Positions 52,149-62,550 of a stretch of 64,000 nt of DNA are shown here, piece after piece; position 1 is the first letter of the stretch; every line of letters starts with the position of its first letter. The translations under genes were made by a program, and so were the position numbers. Source of the DNA: WHSW01 sp963767475 (GTDB lineage Bacteria; Actinomycetota; Thermoleophilia; Solirubrobacterales; 70-9); the NCBI GenBank assembly GCA_963767475.1, contig CAVYEI010000002.1, positions 496,001 to 560,000 on the forward strand. Reading direction: 5' to 3'. Below the pieces are notes generated by a model, which saw only the letters and a list, made by a program, of their open reading frames with translations, did no database searches and was not told the DNA's origin.

Positions 52149-53569
52149 GACGCCTCGAACAGCCCGAGCGCCCACGCCACCCTGGACCGCGTTTGCGGCG
52201 GATCGATGACCTCGTCGACAAACCCTGCGGCAGCGGCAGCGGCGGCCTTGACCTGCTCAGCTCCATAGCTCTGGGCCAACTCGGCTCGCGTCGCCGCTCG
52301 GTCCTCGGAGGAATCGATCAGGTGACGGTGGATGAGTCCGACCGCCTGAGAGGCAGCCATGATGCCAATCTCGGCCTGCGGCCAGGCGAAGACGAAGTCT
52401 GATCCGAGGGCTTTGGAGTTCATCGTGATTGCTGCGCCGCCGAACGCCTGGCGCAAAACCACCGTCACTTTCGGCACGGTCGCCGCCGCGAACGCCCGTA
52501 ACAGCGCAGCGCCATGGCGGATGACCCCGGCTTCCTCCTGGGCTACTCCCGGCAGGAACCCAGGCGTGTCCACCAACACCACGAGCGGAATGCCGAAGCC
52601 TTGGCACTTGTTGACGAACGCGGCAGCCTTCTCCGCCGCGGTGGCGTCGATCATCCCGCCGAGCTCACCGGACTGATTGGCCACCACACCCACCGTCCGC
52701 CCCTCGATTCGCGCCAGCGCGGTAACGATGTTCTTGGCCCAAGACTCGGAGAGTTCCAGCAGGTCTCCCTCATCGGCGATCGCCCTGACTACCGAGCGCA
52801 CGTCATAGACCTTGTGCAATTGCGCCGGAACGTCGTGTGCCGGGTCCGCGTCAATGTCGCCGACCAACCGTGGCGGGATGCTCCGTGGAGAGGTTGGAGA
52901 AAACCGTGGGATCAGCAGCTCCAGCAGATCCCGGGCGAGTTCGATTGCATGATGGTCGCTGTCAGCGACCATCTGGCAGACGCCATTTCGTCCGTGAATC
53001 GCCGGGCCACCAAGTTCGTCCATCGAGACGTCCTCGCCCAGTGCCGCCTGGACGATCTTCGGCCCGGTCAAAAACATCCGCGCCTCGCGAGTCATGACGA
53101 CAAAGTCGGTCAGCGCCGGGGAATAGGCGCCGCCACCGGCCGAGACTCCGCAGACAATGGAGACCTGCAGCACACGTTCCGCAAGCGTCACGCTCTCGCG
53201 AAAGATCCGTCCGTAGCCGGCGAGAGCGGCGTGCCCTTCCTGCATCCGGGCCCCGCCGGATTCGACGAAGCCGACCACCGGCGCACCAGCTCGTCCGGCC
53301 GCGCGCATGACCTGGACAATCGACTCGGCGTGGGCGGCACCCAATGATCCACCGAGAAAGCCCGCATCCTGTGCGTAGCAGAAGATCGGTCGTCCGCCGA
53401 CTCGACCGGCACCACAAACGACGCCGTCGCCATCGCCGGCGCGATGTCCGAGCGCCACCGACTTCACCGCGCTTCGCAGTGGCATGAAGCTGCCCGGATC
53501 GCAGAGCAACTCGATGCGATCACCTACCGACCGGTGGCCGGTGACATCGGCTACGGCGGCGCCACTCAC
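52145..53569 (-). CDS. acyl-CoA carboxylase carboxyltransferase (beta) subunit
   Basis: 474 residues from a GTG at 53569, overlapping the TGA of the FabD-FabH gene. Crotonase-like carboxyltransferase with two halves: FVESGGARMQEG, CGVSAGGGAYSPAL, then VDTPGFLPGVAQEEAG and FGGAAITMNSK. Transfers carboxyl from biotin to acetyl- or propionyl-CoA to make malonyl- or methylmalonyl-CoA. The biotin carboxylase/BCCP subunit is not in view. Its place after FabD-FabH suggests supply of malonyl-CoA for fatty-acid initiation. Confidence 0.88.
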   Translation of the reverse strand: MSGAAVADVTGHRSVGDRIELLCDPGSFMPLRSAVKSVALGHRAGDGDGVVCGAGRVGGRPIFCYAQDAGFLGGSLGAAHAESIVQVMRAAGRAGAPVVGFVESGGARMQEGHAALAGYGRIFRESVTLAERVLQVSIVCGVSAGGGAYSPALTDFVVMTREARMFLTGPKIVQAALGEDVSMDELGGPAIHGRNGVCQMVADSDHHAIELARDLLELLIPRFSPTSPRSIPPRLVGDIDADPAHDVPAQLHKVYDVRSVVRAIADEGDLLELSESWAKNIVTALARIEGRTVGVVANQSGELGGMIDATAAEKAAAFVNKCQGFGIPLVVLVDTPGFLPGVAQEEAGVIRHGAALLRAFAAATVPKVTVVLRQAFGGAAITMNSKALGSDFVFAWPQAEIGIMAASQAVGLIHRHLIDSSEDRAATRAELAQSYGAEQVKAAAAAAAGFVDEVIDPPQTRSRVAWALGLFEAS

Positions 53570-55506
53570 TCTGCCCGGCCCATGCTTGGGATTTCGGCCG
53601 TCCAGTCGAGAACGGCCCCGGTCCAAGAGAATCCAGCGCCAAACCCAGCCAACAAGACTCGAGACCCTTTCCGGATTCGCCCCTGGTCGATGGCCTGGAT
53701 CAGTGCCATCGGCACGCTGGCCGCGGAGGTGTTGCCAGAGTTAGCTATGTAGTCCGCGACCTGCTCGCGGCGAAGGCCGAGTCGTTCACCCACGGCTTTC
53801 GTGATCCGGGCATTGGCCTGGTGGTAGACGAATAGGTCGATGTCGTCGACGGCCATCGCTGCGTCGGTCAGGAGGTCCTGCGTTAACCGGCTCAGGCGAT
53901 CGACCGCGGCACGAAAAGTAGCTCGGCCATCCATTCGCATCAGCGGCTGCTCATGCGAGACCGTCAAGCACTCGACACCCGCGACGTCCGTTCCGCCGCG
54001 AATCTGATCAATCTGCCCCGCGCCCTCGGCAGAGATCACAGCTGCGCCAGCGCCGTCTCCGAACAAGCCCGCGGTCGCCTTGTCGGTGTAGTCGACGACG
54101 CGGCTCATCGCATCCGCGCCGACAAGCAGGACGTGCTCCGCGCGGCCGGCTTCGATCTGGGCGGTAGCTATAGCTAGGCCGGAGACGAACCCGTTGCATG
54201 CCGCTCCAAGGTCGAGCGCCAGTGCGCCGATCCCTAGGCGAGCTGCGAGCTCGCAGCTGGCTGTCGGAAGCCGCCGGTCCGGGGTCATGGTGGCGACGAG
54301 GAGAAGGTCGAGGTCACCGGCCTTGAGCCCCGCCTGTGCTAGGGCCTTCGTTGCTGCATCGGCGGCCATGTCAGTCAGGGTCTGGCCCGTCTCGAGCGCG
54401 CGGCGACTCCGCACACCCGTACGGGAGATGATCCAGTCCGCGTCCACCGAGACGCCGGATGCAACGGAAACGCCGGATGCAATTTCGTGGCTTGAAACCC
54501 GTCGCTGCGGCAGCGCCATCGCAACTGCCGCAACGCCGGCCGGCCGCTGCGCCGGCGACTGACGGTCGCTCCGTCGCTGAGATGTGTTTTGCTGTTGCGG
54601 GCTTCGGCCCCGGACATGAACCGCCGCGCCAGGGAGCGCCTTCGTCACTAGGCCGGCGAGGACGGCACCCGGACCTACATCGACGAAAGCGCGAACTCCT
54701 ATCTCGTCGAGGTGCTGGAGCACGTCGGTCCATCGCACCGGTTTGGTCAGCGAGGCTGCCAGTTGTCGTCTTGTCAAGGCGGCAAACGGGGACGCCGTGA
54801 CGCCGGAGATAACGACGTTGTCGGCGAGATCGAAGTCGATCGCCTCCAGGAGCTCACCGTAGGGCTCTGTCGCAAGATCCATCGCCGGCGAATGAAAGGC
54901 TCCGCTGACGTCAAGGCGCTTGGCCTGCACGCCTTGACGGCGAGCGTCGGCGATGAGCCCCTCGGTCGCTTTCCCTGATCCCGAGAGAACGGTTTGCTCG
55001 GGGGAGTTGATGCTCGCGATCGAGAGGCCGTAGAGGCGAGCAAGCTCATCTCCGCGCGCCGAATCACACTTCACCGCGACCATCGCACCGCGACCGCCGC
55101 TTAGCTCATCCATCATCAGCCCGCGCTCGACGACCAGCCCCAGGCCGTCCTCTGCGCCGAGCGCACCGGCTGCAGCCAGGGCGCTGATCTCGCCCATCGA
55201 ATGCCCGGCAAACGCCGCCCCGCTCTTCGGCGTCAACTGCGCGAACGAGGCCAGTGACGCGCAATAGGTTGCCGCCTGCGAGAACCGAGAACCAAGTCCG
55301 AGCGATCGGAACGGATCCGCGCCCAGGAGGTGCGAGGCCAAGGCCAAGAGATCTGGCCGATGCTCGCCAACCAGGGCCCGATCCGAGGCCTGGACGGCGC
55401 CTTGCCCTGGAAAGAGATAAGCGACTCGGTGCATGCCCGCGCCCGCGAGGTCGACCTGGCCCTCTCCGGCCATGGCATTGGTTGGCTCCGCGCCCGAATA
55501 AGTCAT
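53566..55506 (-). CDS. FabD-FabH fusion (malonyl transacylase + KAS III)
   Basis: 646 residues. N-terminal half (about 26-300) is an acyltransferase: LFPGQGAVQ, GHSMGE with Ser103, and GAFHSPAM with His205. A Gln/Arg/Ser-rich linker (about 301-322) joins a KAS III domain (about 323-640) with Cys437 in LGAACNGF, His562 in YHQANARI and Asn592 in NSGNTSAAS. So one chain would load malonyl onto ACP and condense it with acyl-CoA. Normally these are separate proteins. The junction has no stop codon and the frame is clean. AGGTAGGT precedes the ATG. Confidence 0.88.
   Translation of the reverse strand: MTYSGAEPTNAMAGEGQVDLAGAGMHRVAYLFPGQGAVQASDRALVGEHRPDLLALASHLLGADPFRSLGLGSRFSQAATYCASLASFAQLTPKSGAAFAGHSMGEISALAAAGALGAEDGLGLVVERGLMMDELSGGRGAMVAVKCDSARGDELARLYGLSIASINSPEQTVLSGSGKATEGLIADARRQGVQAKRLDVSGAFHSPAMDLATEPYGELLEAIDFDLADNVVISGVTASPFAALTRRQLAASLTKPVRWTDVLQHLDEIGVRAFVDVGPGAVLAGLVTKALPGAAVHVRGRSPQQQNTSQRRSDRQSPAQRPAGVAAVAMALPQRRVSSHEIASGVSVASGVSVDADWIISRTGVRSRRALETGQTLTDMAADAATKALAQAGLKAGDLDLLLVATMTPDRRLPTASCELAARLGIGALALDLGAACNGFVSGLAIATAQIEAGRAEHVLLVGADAMSRVVDYTDKATAGLFGDGAGAAVISAEGAGQIDQIRGGTDVAGVECLTVSHEQPLMRMDGRATFRAAVDRLSRLTQDLLTDAAMAVDDIDLFVYHQANARITKAVGERLGLRREQVADYIANSGNTSAASVPMALIQAIDQGRIRKGSRVLLAGFGAGFSWTGAVLDWTAEIPSMGRAE
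54447..54484 (-). repeat. 2 x 18-nt tandem repeat inside the FabD-FabH gene
   Basis: Two nearly identical 18-nt units encode a repeated SGVSVA (SGVSVASGVSVD) near the start of the KAS III domain. Looks like a small in-frame duplication. Confidence 0.6.
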
Positions 55507-55531
55507 CGGGACCTACCTGGTGAGCGCCGCT

Positions 55532-55780
55532 TCATGCGTCCGGGCCAACGCCGCCAACGGCCTGGACTAGACGGATTCCGCGCGGTCTGCCGTCCGCCCC
55601 AATCTCCAGAAATACAAGCTCACCGAGACCCATCTGCAGCCACAGGCGGCCACGGACGCGAACGCTCACACGCCCGCCATCATCCGTGCGTAATGACAAC
55701 TGCTCGCCGCAGCTGCGTCCGACTACCGTGGCCCTGATCGTGGTCGTGGCGTCGGCATCGCCTGGCAACGATCCCATCAC
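55532..55780 (-). CDS. small protein (82 residues) between E2 and FabD-FabH
   Basis: Starts at GTG 55780 or ATG 55777, overlapping the TGA of the E2 gene. Beta-rich pattern (TIRATVVGRSCGEQLSLR, VSVRVRGRLWLQMGLGELVFLEI), no Ser attachment motif, so not an acyl carrier protein. Not recognised; operon position implies a link with the acyl pathway. Confidence 0.6.
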   Translation of the reverse strand: MMGSLPGDADATTTIRATVVGRSCGEQLSLRTDDGGRVSVRVRGRLWLQMGLGELVFLEIGADGRPRGIRLVQAVGGVGPDA

Positions 55781-57130
55781 AACGCCAGCCCCAGCGGCTC
55801 CTCGAGCAGCGCCCGCACGCGGCCGAGGAACTCGGCGCCGTCGGCGCCGTAGAGGATCCGGTGATCGCAGGCCAAGGTGACGCCCATCAGCCGCGCCGTG
55901 GTGACCTCACCGTCGCGGATCACCGGGGTCTCGGTGATCGCCCCCACCGCCAGGATCGCCGCCTGGGGGGAGTTGATCACCGGGTGGAAGTTGGAGATCC
56001 CGTACATGCCCAGGTTGGAGACGGTGAAGGTGCCGCCCGAGAGCTCGGGCGGGGTGATCGTCTGCTCGCGCACCCGCGCGGCCAGCGCCCGCGACTCGGT
56101 GGCGATCTGGCGCAGCCCCTTCAGGTCGGCGTCGAAGATCGTCGGCACGACCAGCGCGTCGCGCGCGGCGACCGCGATGCCGACGTTGATGCGCGAGTAG
56201 AGCTCCCACTTGCCGTCGCGATAGGCGCCGTTTGCGCGCGGGAACTCGCCCAGGGCGATCGCACACGCCTTGACCACCATGTCGTTGAAGGAGGGGATCA
56301 CCTCGCCCTCGGCGGCCGCGGCCTTGATCCGCGCCGCGCGCGTCCCAGGCGGCGCGTCATGTCGATCGTTGGCCTGCAGATAGAAGTGCGGCGCGGTCGC
56401 CTTCGACTCGGCCATCCGCCGCGAGACGGTCTGCTGCAGCTTGGTCAGCTCGACGATCTCGACCGTGCCCTTGGCGGTCTCCGGACTCATCGCCCGATCC
56501 GAGGAGGGACCCCGCCGGCGCTGCATGAGAGACTTGCGCCGGCGGGGTTTCCTCGGTCTTCGGGAGGAGCTGCGACTCCGGCTTGCGCCGGGCTCGACGT
56601 CGACGACTCCCCCGAGAGAGGAGAAAGGGGATGGTCCTCCGTCGACGCCGAGCCCGAGGCAAGCGCCTTCTGTACGTCCGCTTTTACGATCCGTCCGCCG
56701 GGTCCCGATGCCCGAGATCGATCCCAGATCGAGCCCGGCCTCGGCCGCGATCCGTCGCGCCACCGGACTCGCCTTGACCCTGCGTCGCCGGTGTCCGCGT
56801 GGTTGCCGCCGCAGGGGAGCGCGGCAGCTCGGCGCCGTCTGCCTCGACCGCTCTGGCGGCCTAGCTGGCTCGGCCCCGTCGCCCTCGGCGCCTCACCGGC
56901 CTCGCCAACCCGCGCGATCACCTCGCCGATCGGCAGCGTGTCGCCCTCCGCCGGCGACGATCTCGATCAGCGTCCCGGCGGCGTCGGCCTCGAACACCAT
57001 GTTCGCCTTGTCGGTCTCGATCTCGACCAGCTCCTCGCCGAGCTGCGACCTCGTCGCCGACCGACTTCATCCAGTTGAGCGACCGTGCCCTCCTCCATCG
57101 AGTCGGAGAGGCGGGGCATGACGATGTCGC

Positions 57131-57134
<4 letters not shown>
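55777..57134 (-). pseudogene. E2 acyltransferase of a 2-oxoacid dehydrogenase, frameshifted in this sequence
   Basis: A GTG at 57134 opens SDIVMPRLSDSMEEGTVAQL, a lipoyl-domain start. Pieces of the lipoyl domain, the subunit-binding domain (ARRIAAEAGLDLGSISGxG...GGRIVKADVQKAL) and the linker are in different frames down to about 56500. The catalytic domain then reads cleanly to 55777: SRRMAESKATAPHFYL, FTVSNLGMYGI, and CDHRILYGADGAEFL with the active His. It transfers acyl from lipoate to CoA. The conserved residues survive across frame changes, so indel errors are more likely than decay. Confidence 0.75.
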
Positions 57135-58170
<1,036 letters not shown>

Positions 58171-58174
<4 letters not shown>

Positions 58175-59286
58175 CGTCCGAGCCGTCGTCGCCGGCAAGC
58201 CGCGGTTCGCCGAGCCCCGCGTCGAAGACCAGCTCTCGCTCGCCGAACGGACTGCCCGGGCGCATGCGCGCGAACTGCTCGGCGCTGCCGGCGGCGTACA
58301 TGCCGGCGGCGAGCTGCTCGACCGCGGGCTCGGGGCTTGCCAGTCGGCGAACTCGACCGCGGCGGCGACGCGCTCCTCGGCCTCGCTCGTCGAGCCCGTC
58401 GAGCTGCCTCGTCGTCGACGCCGCTTCGCAGCAGCAGCTCGCGCACGCCGCGCGATCGGGTCGCGCTCGCCGGCGCTTCTCGATCTCGTCCTTGTCGCGG
58501 TAGGTGAGGCCGGCGTCGGCGACCGAGTGGCCGCGGTAGCGGTAGGTCAGCGCCTCGAGCACCGCCGGGCGGCGCTGCGGTGCGGGCGCGGTCGAGCAGG
58601 CCGCTCGGTCGCCTCGATCACCTGCTCGAGGTCGTCGCCGTCGACGCGCTCGCCCTTGATCCGGTAGGCGGCGGCGCGGCGAAAGAGCTCGGGCTCGGCC
58701 GAGGCGCGCTCGACCGCCGTGCCCATGCCGTAGACGTTGTTGACGATCGAGGAAGACGACCGGCAGGCCCCACAGCGCGGCCAGGTTGAGCGACTCGTGC
58801 CAGGCGCCCATGTTGACCGCGCCGTCGCCGAGCTCGCAGAGCACCGCCTGCTCGCTTGCCCTGGCGCACGAGGCCGAGCGCGAGGCCGGTGGCGATCGGG
58901 AGCTGGCCGCCGACGATCCCCCAGCCGCCGTAGTAGCCGCGCGGCGACGTCGAGCAGGTGCATCGAGCCGCCGCGCCCGTGGGCGCAGCCGTCGGCGCGG
59001 CCGAAGAGCTCGGCCATCACGGCCTCGGGCGGGAGCCCGCGGGCGAGGGCGAAGCCGTGGCAGCGATAGCCGGTGACCAGCAGGTCGTCGTCTCCATCGC
59101 GGCGACGGCGCCGACACAGGTCGCCTCCTGGCCGATGGACAGGTGGCAGTAGCCGCCGATCCGGGCGAGCTTGTACTGGCGCTCGGCCTCGGTCTCGAAG
59201 GCGCGGATCAGGGCCATCTGCGCGTAGAGGTCGAGCAGCGCGCCGCGGGCAGGGTCCGCGATCGTCTGCGGCAGCTCGCTCGCCAT
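58171..59286 (-). pseudogene. E1-alpha of a 2-oxoacid dehydrogenase, frameshifted in this sequence
   Basis: Starts at the ATG 59286 (TGATG overlap with the regulator gene). MASELPQTIADPARGALLDLYAQMALIRAFETEAERQYKL and GGYCHLSIGQEATCVGA are clear. Further pieces, such as GDGAVNMGAWHESLNLAALWGLPVVF (the ThDP motif GDGxxN) and GHSVADAGLTYRDKDEIE, lie in other frames. Many indels over 1.1 kb. Forms the ThDP-dependent decarboxylase with E1-beta. Confidence 0.75.
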
Positions 59287-59984
59287 CAGTCGGCGAAGTA
59301 GTCGGGGTGCTGCGCGCGCAGCCGCGGGAGCTCGGACAGCACCATCTCGAGGTGATGGCGAAGCGCCTTCTCGGCCGCGTCGGGATCACGCTCTGCGACC
59401 GCGGCAAGCACAGCGCGGTGCTCGTCGATCATCTCGGCCATGTAGTTGGGCGCGGCTAGGCTCAGCCGCCGGACGCGGTTGAGATGAGCCTTGGCGCGCT
59501 CGCTCACGCGCCAGACCGCGGGATGGCCGCTCAGGTCGCAGAGCGCGCGGTGAAAGGCGTCGTCGAGCAGGTTGAAGGCGTCGAGGTCGTCGGCGTCCCG
59601 GGCCCGATCCTGGCCCTGCGAGGTTCTCCTCGAGGCGGGCGATGTCGTCTTCGCCGGCGAGCTCGGCGGCCCGGCGGACGCCGCGCATTCCAGGGCCTCG
59701 CGGATGAACTGGGCGTCGCGCACGGCCTGCGGGTCGATCCGCGTGACGAACGTGCCCAGCTGCGGGACGATCTCGACCAGGCGATCGTCGCGCAGTCGCC
59801 CGAGCGCCTCACGGATCGGCGTTCGGCTTACGCCGAGCTCGGCGGCGAGCTCGTTCTCGGAGAGCTGGCGCCCAGGGGCCAGATCACCGCGAACGATCGC
59901 CCGTCGCAACGTTGCGTAGACCTGGATCCTCACCGGCGCGCCCGAGCTGCGCCGGACTGTCTCGAGTCTGAGGAGCTCTCCCAT
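59286..59984 (-). CDS. GntR-family (FCD/FadR-type) transcription regulator
   Basis: 232 residues. Winged helix (IQVYATLRRAIVRGDLAPGRQLSENELAAELGVSRTPIREALGRL, about 20-65) and an FCD ligand domain (DDAFHRALCDLSGHPAV, EHRAVLAAVAERDPDAAEKALRHHLEMVL). The middle (about residues 100-122) reads an abnormal sequence because of two opposite frameshifts; the other frame gives the expected GVRRAAELAGEDDIARLEENL. First gene of the operon; probably senses an acyl or oxoacid ligand. A palindrome directly before the start is its likely operator. Confidence 0.85.
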   Translation of the reverse strand: MGELLRLETVRRSSGAPVRIQVYATLRRAIVRGDLAPGRQLSENELAAELGVSRTPIREALGRLRDDRLVEIVPQLGTFVTRIDPQAVRDAQFIREALECAASAGPPSSPAKTTSPASRRTSQGQDRARDADDLDAFNLLDDAFHRALCDLSGHPAVWRVSERAKAHLNRVRRLSLAAPNYMAEMIDEHRAVLAAVAERDPDAAEKALRHHLEMVLSELPRLRAQHPDYFAD

Positions 59985-59989
59985 CGGCG

Positions 59990-60009
59990 CTAGTATACAA
60001 GTATGCTAG
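59990..60009. promoter_or_regulatory. GntR operator and -10 box of the dehydrogenase operon
   Basis: Near-perfect inverted repeat with 9-bp arms (59990-59998 and 60001-60009, one mismatch), containing GTATAC cores typical of FCD-type GntR sites. On the minus strand TATACT (59997-59992) could be a -10 box only about 8 bases before the ATG, so the mRNA may be leaderless and autoregulated. Confidence 0.55.
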
Positions 60010-60280
60010 GGTCGTGACGCGGCGTAGGAACTCGCACCCGGTTAGGCGTTGCAGCGTGGTCGCCGGCTCTCGGCCGACGGCTTGCAATCCGGGAGCGCCC
60101 AGCGCCCGACATACACGTATCTCTCCTCCCAGTACCCGAGACGGCCTCGCGAGAGCGGGGTCGCTCTCATGGCCGAACTACGACTACGAGGCCCGACCGA
60201 GCCAAAGGTCGCGCCATCCAGCAAGTCCCAGCACGTCTGAGCAGGTTGCGGATCCGGGACCGTTACCGGCGCTCCGCTGA
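60010..60280. other. intergenic region before panD
   Basis: 270 bp between divergent promoters; no gene supported. Short frames here have no recognisable content. Confidence 0.4.
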
Positions 60281-60679
60281 ATGCATAGACAGATGCTGAA
60301 ATCGAAGATCCACCGCGCGACCGTGACCGGCTGTGATCCCGACTACGTGGGATCGATCACGCTCGATCCTGAACTTATGGCGCAGGCGGATGTGTTGGTC
60401 AACGAACAGGTGCATATCTGGGACATCGATAATGCCTCCCGCTTCGTCACCTACGCGATCGCGGGCGAGCCGGGATCGGGTGCGGTCCGCGTCAACGGCG
60501 CCGCTGCGCTCCTGGTCAACGATGGCGACAAGCTGATCATCGCCTCGTTCGCAAGCTATGACGAGCGCGACCTGGAGGATTACAGGCCATTTGTGGTCCA
60601 CGTCGACGCCGACAACGCGATCGCACGCGTTGACTCCCATCCCGAGCTACTGCTCGACTCGCCACGCGCGTCGGGCTGA
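60281..60679 (+). CDS. panD: aspartate 1-decarboxylase
   Basis: 132 residues. Converts L-aspartate to beta-alanine for pantothenate and CoA. MHRQMLKSKIHRATVTG...YVGSITLDPELM gives the self-cleavage site Gly24-Ser25 in the same numbering as E. coli PanD, which supports the start chosen. VNGAAALLVNDGDKLIIASF is the conserved C-terminal part. Stand-alone; CoA supply fits the neighbouring acyl-CoA operon. Confidence 0.93.
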   Translation: MHRQMLKSKIHRATVTGCDPDYVGSITLDPELMAQADVLVNEQVHIWDIDNASRFVTYAIAGEPGSGAVRVNGAAALLVNDGDKLIIASFASYDERDLEDYRPFVVHVDADNAIARVDSHPELLLDSPRASG

Positions 60680-60976
60680 AGTATGAAAGGGCGGCGCCGG
60701 GGAGTCGTCCGGCGCGGGACGACCAGAGCCTGGCATGGTCAACCGTGAGGACGCCGGGCGGTTTGGGTTCCAATGCCCCAGGCGGTCTCGGTCTGCACAA
60801 GGGGCGCTCACAGGGTCGATCCGGAGCGATTACTCAAGGTTTACTGAGCAATTGCTACCTTGCAGCTGGGGCGGGCCGCGTAACCCCCTTCGCAGCCCGC
60901 CCCACTTGCCTGCACACGCCGTTTCCGTTTATGGTCAGGATGCCCTAAGTAAATCGAGGTTATTGGAGGATGTTCG
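60680..60976 (+). promoter_or_regulatory. leader/promoter region of the SLATT operon
   Basis: About 300 bp. Contains an AT-richer stretch (60830-60860) that may be the promoter, the hairpin at 60867-60904, and TTGGAGG before the ATG at 60977. No gene supported. Confidence 0.4.
60867..60904 (+). terminator. hairpin upstream of the SLATT operon
   Basis: Perfect 10-bp G/C arms (60867-60876 and 60895-60904), 18-nt loop. Either the panD terminator or a structured leader of the downstream operon. Confidence 0.45.
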
Positions 60977-62548
60977 ATGGAGGGTGTAGCTGGCGCCGAT
61001 GAAACCTGCGCTGCGTTTGGCCGCCTGAGCGAGCTGGAACCGAGAGCGATCCATCGCTTCATTGTTGGCGAAGACCAAGCCCCGCGCGCACTGAGCACAG
61101 AGGAAGCCACAAAGCAGCTCGGTGACCCGTTCGCCACGCTTCTCATGCTTCAAGGGACGTTTCCCCACTCGGCCACGGCCACGCTTGAGGCCATCGACCA
61201 GGCAACGGCTCCTGACGATCCGCTACGCGAGCAGATGTCGTTCCTCGTCGGCGAGGGGACCCAGCTGGCCGACCCTCGTCTTGCCTCACGAGGTCTGCGT
61301 TTCCTGGTCACCCGCGGGCGCAGCTCCGATGGCCCAGATCTGATCATCAGCGTCTTCGATCCCGAGCAGAAGGACGGAGTTGAGTTGATGGCCTGGGATC
61401 GCGCGCGCGGGGGCTTCAACTACTACCGCACCGTCGGCGATGCCGGGGCCTGGGTCTTTGCCGGCAACGCGCTTCACGCTGTGCTCGAGGGCAGCGAGCA
61501 CAAGGGCCCTTTTGAGAGTCACACCAGCGGTGCGATGCTGATGAAGGAGCTGAAGACGCCCTGGATTAACTGGGACTCGCCGGCGGCGCGGGTTTTCGAG
61601 ACCATCTTCCCGGAAGGCGATCCCCGAGCCACGCATCCGTTTTTTGTCGATCGTGAGAAGCAAGGGGCAATCACCTGCGAGGCGGCCGTGGCACGGCCCG
61701 GCTTCGCGCGCTGGGCACGAGCTCGGTTCGAGGCTGTCACCGGCGATGACGGGACCATCGACCGCCCGGGGCGGATTCTCGATCAGGTCCTCAGGACCGC
61801 GACGGCCAACCTCATATCGAGTCACGCCGAGAGCGAGATCGTCGCCACAGCCGAGGTCGATCTGCCGCCCACCTTTTTTGTTGACGCCGATGGACTCGGC
61901 CTGGTTGGACTTCCGGTCCCGTCGCCATTCATGCTCGCCGGGACGATCTACCAGCAGGCCATCGAGACCTTCCAGGTTCACATTAACGACGGCAATGGCT
62001 TCGATCAGGTCGGCGACACACATTTCGCCTTCGTCGTACCCGAGCGCGCGGCCGAAGATCAAGCGGCGCTGGCGCAGGGCATCCAAGTCGGCCTGATCAC
62101 CGATCGACTCGCTGCGGCGCTGCTGATGGTCGACTTTCCCAACCCGATCTTTTCAGCGCGCCGCGCGGCTTTGCTTACCCATGTACCCGAGCAGGCGACG
62201 ATCGGTAACGGCACGAGCGCCTTCGCCGAGGAAATGGCCAACGCCATTATCTCGGCGCCGGAGGCCTCCGATGACGGGAACCCTGAACGCGAGTTCGCGG
62301 AGCTCTGGGCGGCCGGCGACGGCTGGAAGGAGCAATTCACCACCACTCTTAAGGCCTACTACGAGGCGATCGAGGGCAAGCTCGGTGACCAGGCGGCCTT
62401 CGACGATTGGTTTCGCCTGGCCGAGTCGCGGCGTGCCCTGTTTCGCAAATTTCCGATCAGCGAGTTCGGTCTACTCCTGCCCCTTAGCAACGTGCCTGAG
62501 GCTGAGCGAGCGATGCAGTCCGACGCCACCGTGATTGAGGTCAGCTAG
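60977..62548 (+). CDS. SLATT-operon protein 1, 523 residues, unrecognised
   Basis: ATG with TTGGAGG eight bases before. A single long cytoplasmic-looking protein with no TM helix. Notable segments: ISVFDPEQKDGVELMAWD, FNYYRTVGDAGAWVFAG, LKTPWINWDSPAARVFETIFP, HPFFVDREKQGAITCEAAV, NPIFSARRAALLTHVP. The balance of Asp, Phe, Trp and Ala and the clean codon use show it is real. I recognise no domain. It is followed two bases later by protein 2, so the two are coupled. Confidence 0.75.
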   Translation: MEGVAGADETCAAFGRLSELEPRAIHRFIVGEDQAPRALSTEEATKQLGDPFATLLMLQGTFPHSATATLEAIDQATAPDDPLREQMSFLVGEGTQLADPRLASRGLRFLVTRGRSSDGPDLIISVFDPEQKDGVELMAWDRARGGFNYYRTVGDAGAWVFAGNALHAVLEGSEHKGPFESHTSGAMLMKELKTPWINWDSPAARVFETIFPEGDPRATHPFFVDREKQGAITCEAAVARPGFARWARARFEAVTGDDGTIDRPGRILDQVLRTATANLISSHAESEIVATAEVDLPPTFFVDADGLGLVGLPVPSPFMLAGTIYQQAIETFQVHINDGNGFDQVGDTHFAFVVPERAAEDQAALAQGIQVGLITDRLAAALLMVDFPNPIFSARRAALLTHVPEQATIGNGTSAFAEEMANAIISAPEASDDGNPEREFAELWAAGDGWKEQFTTTLKAYYEAIEGKLGDQAAFDDWFRLAESRRALFRKFPISEFGLLLPLSNVPEAERAMQSDATVIEVS

Positions 62549-62550
62549 CG

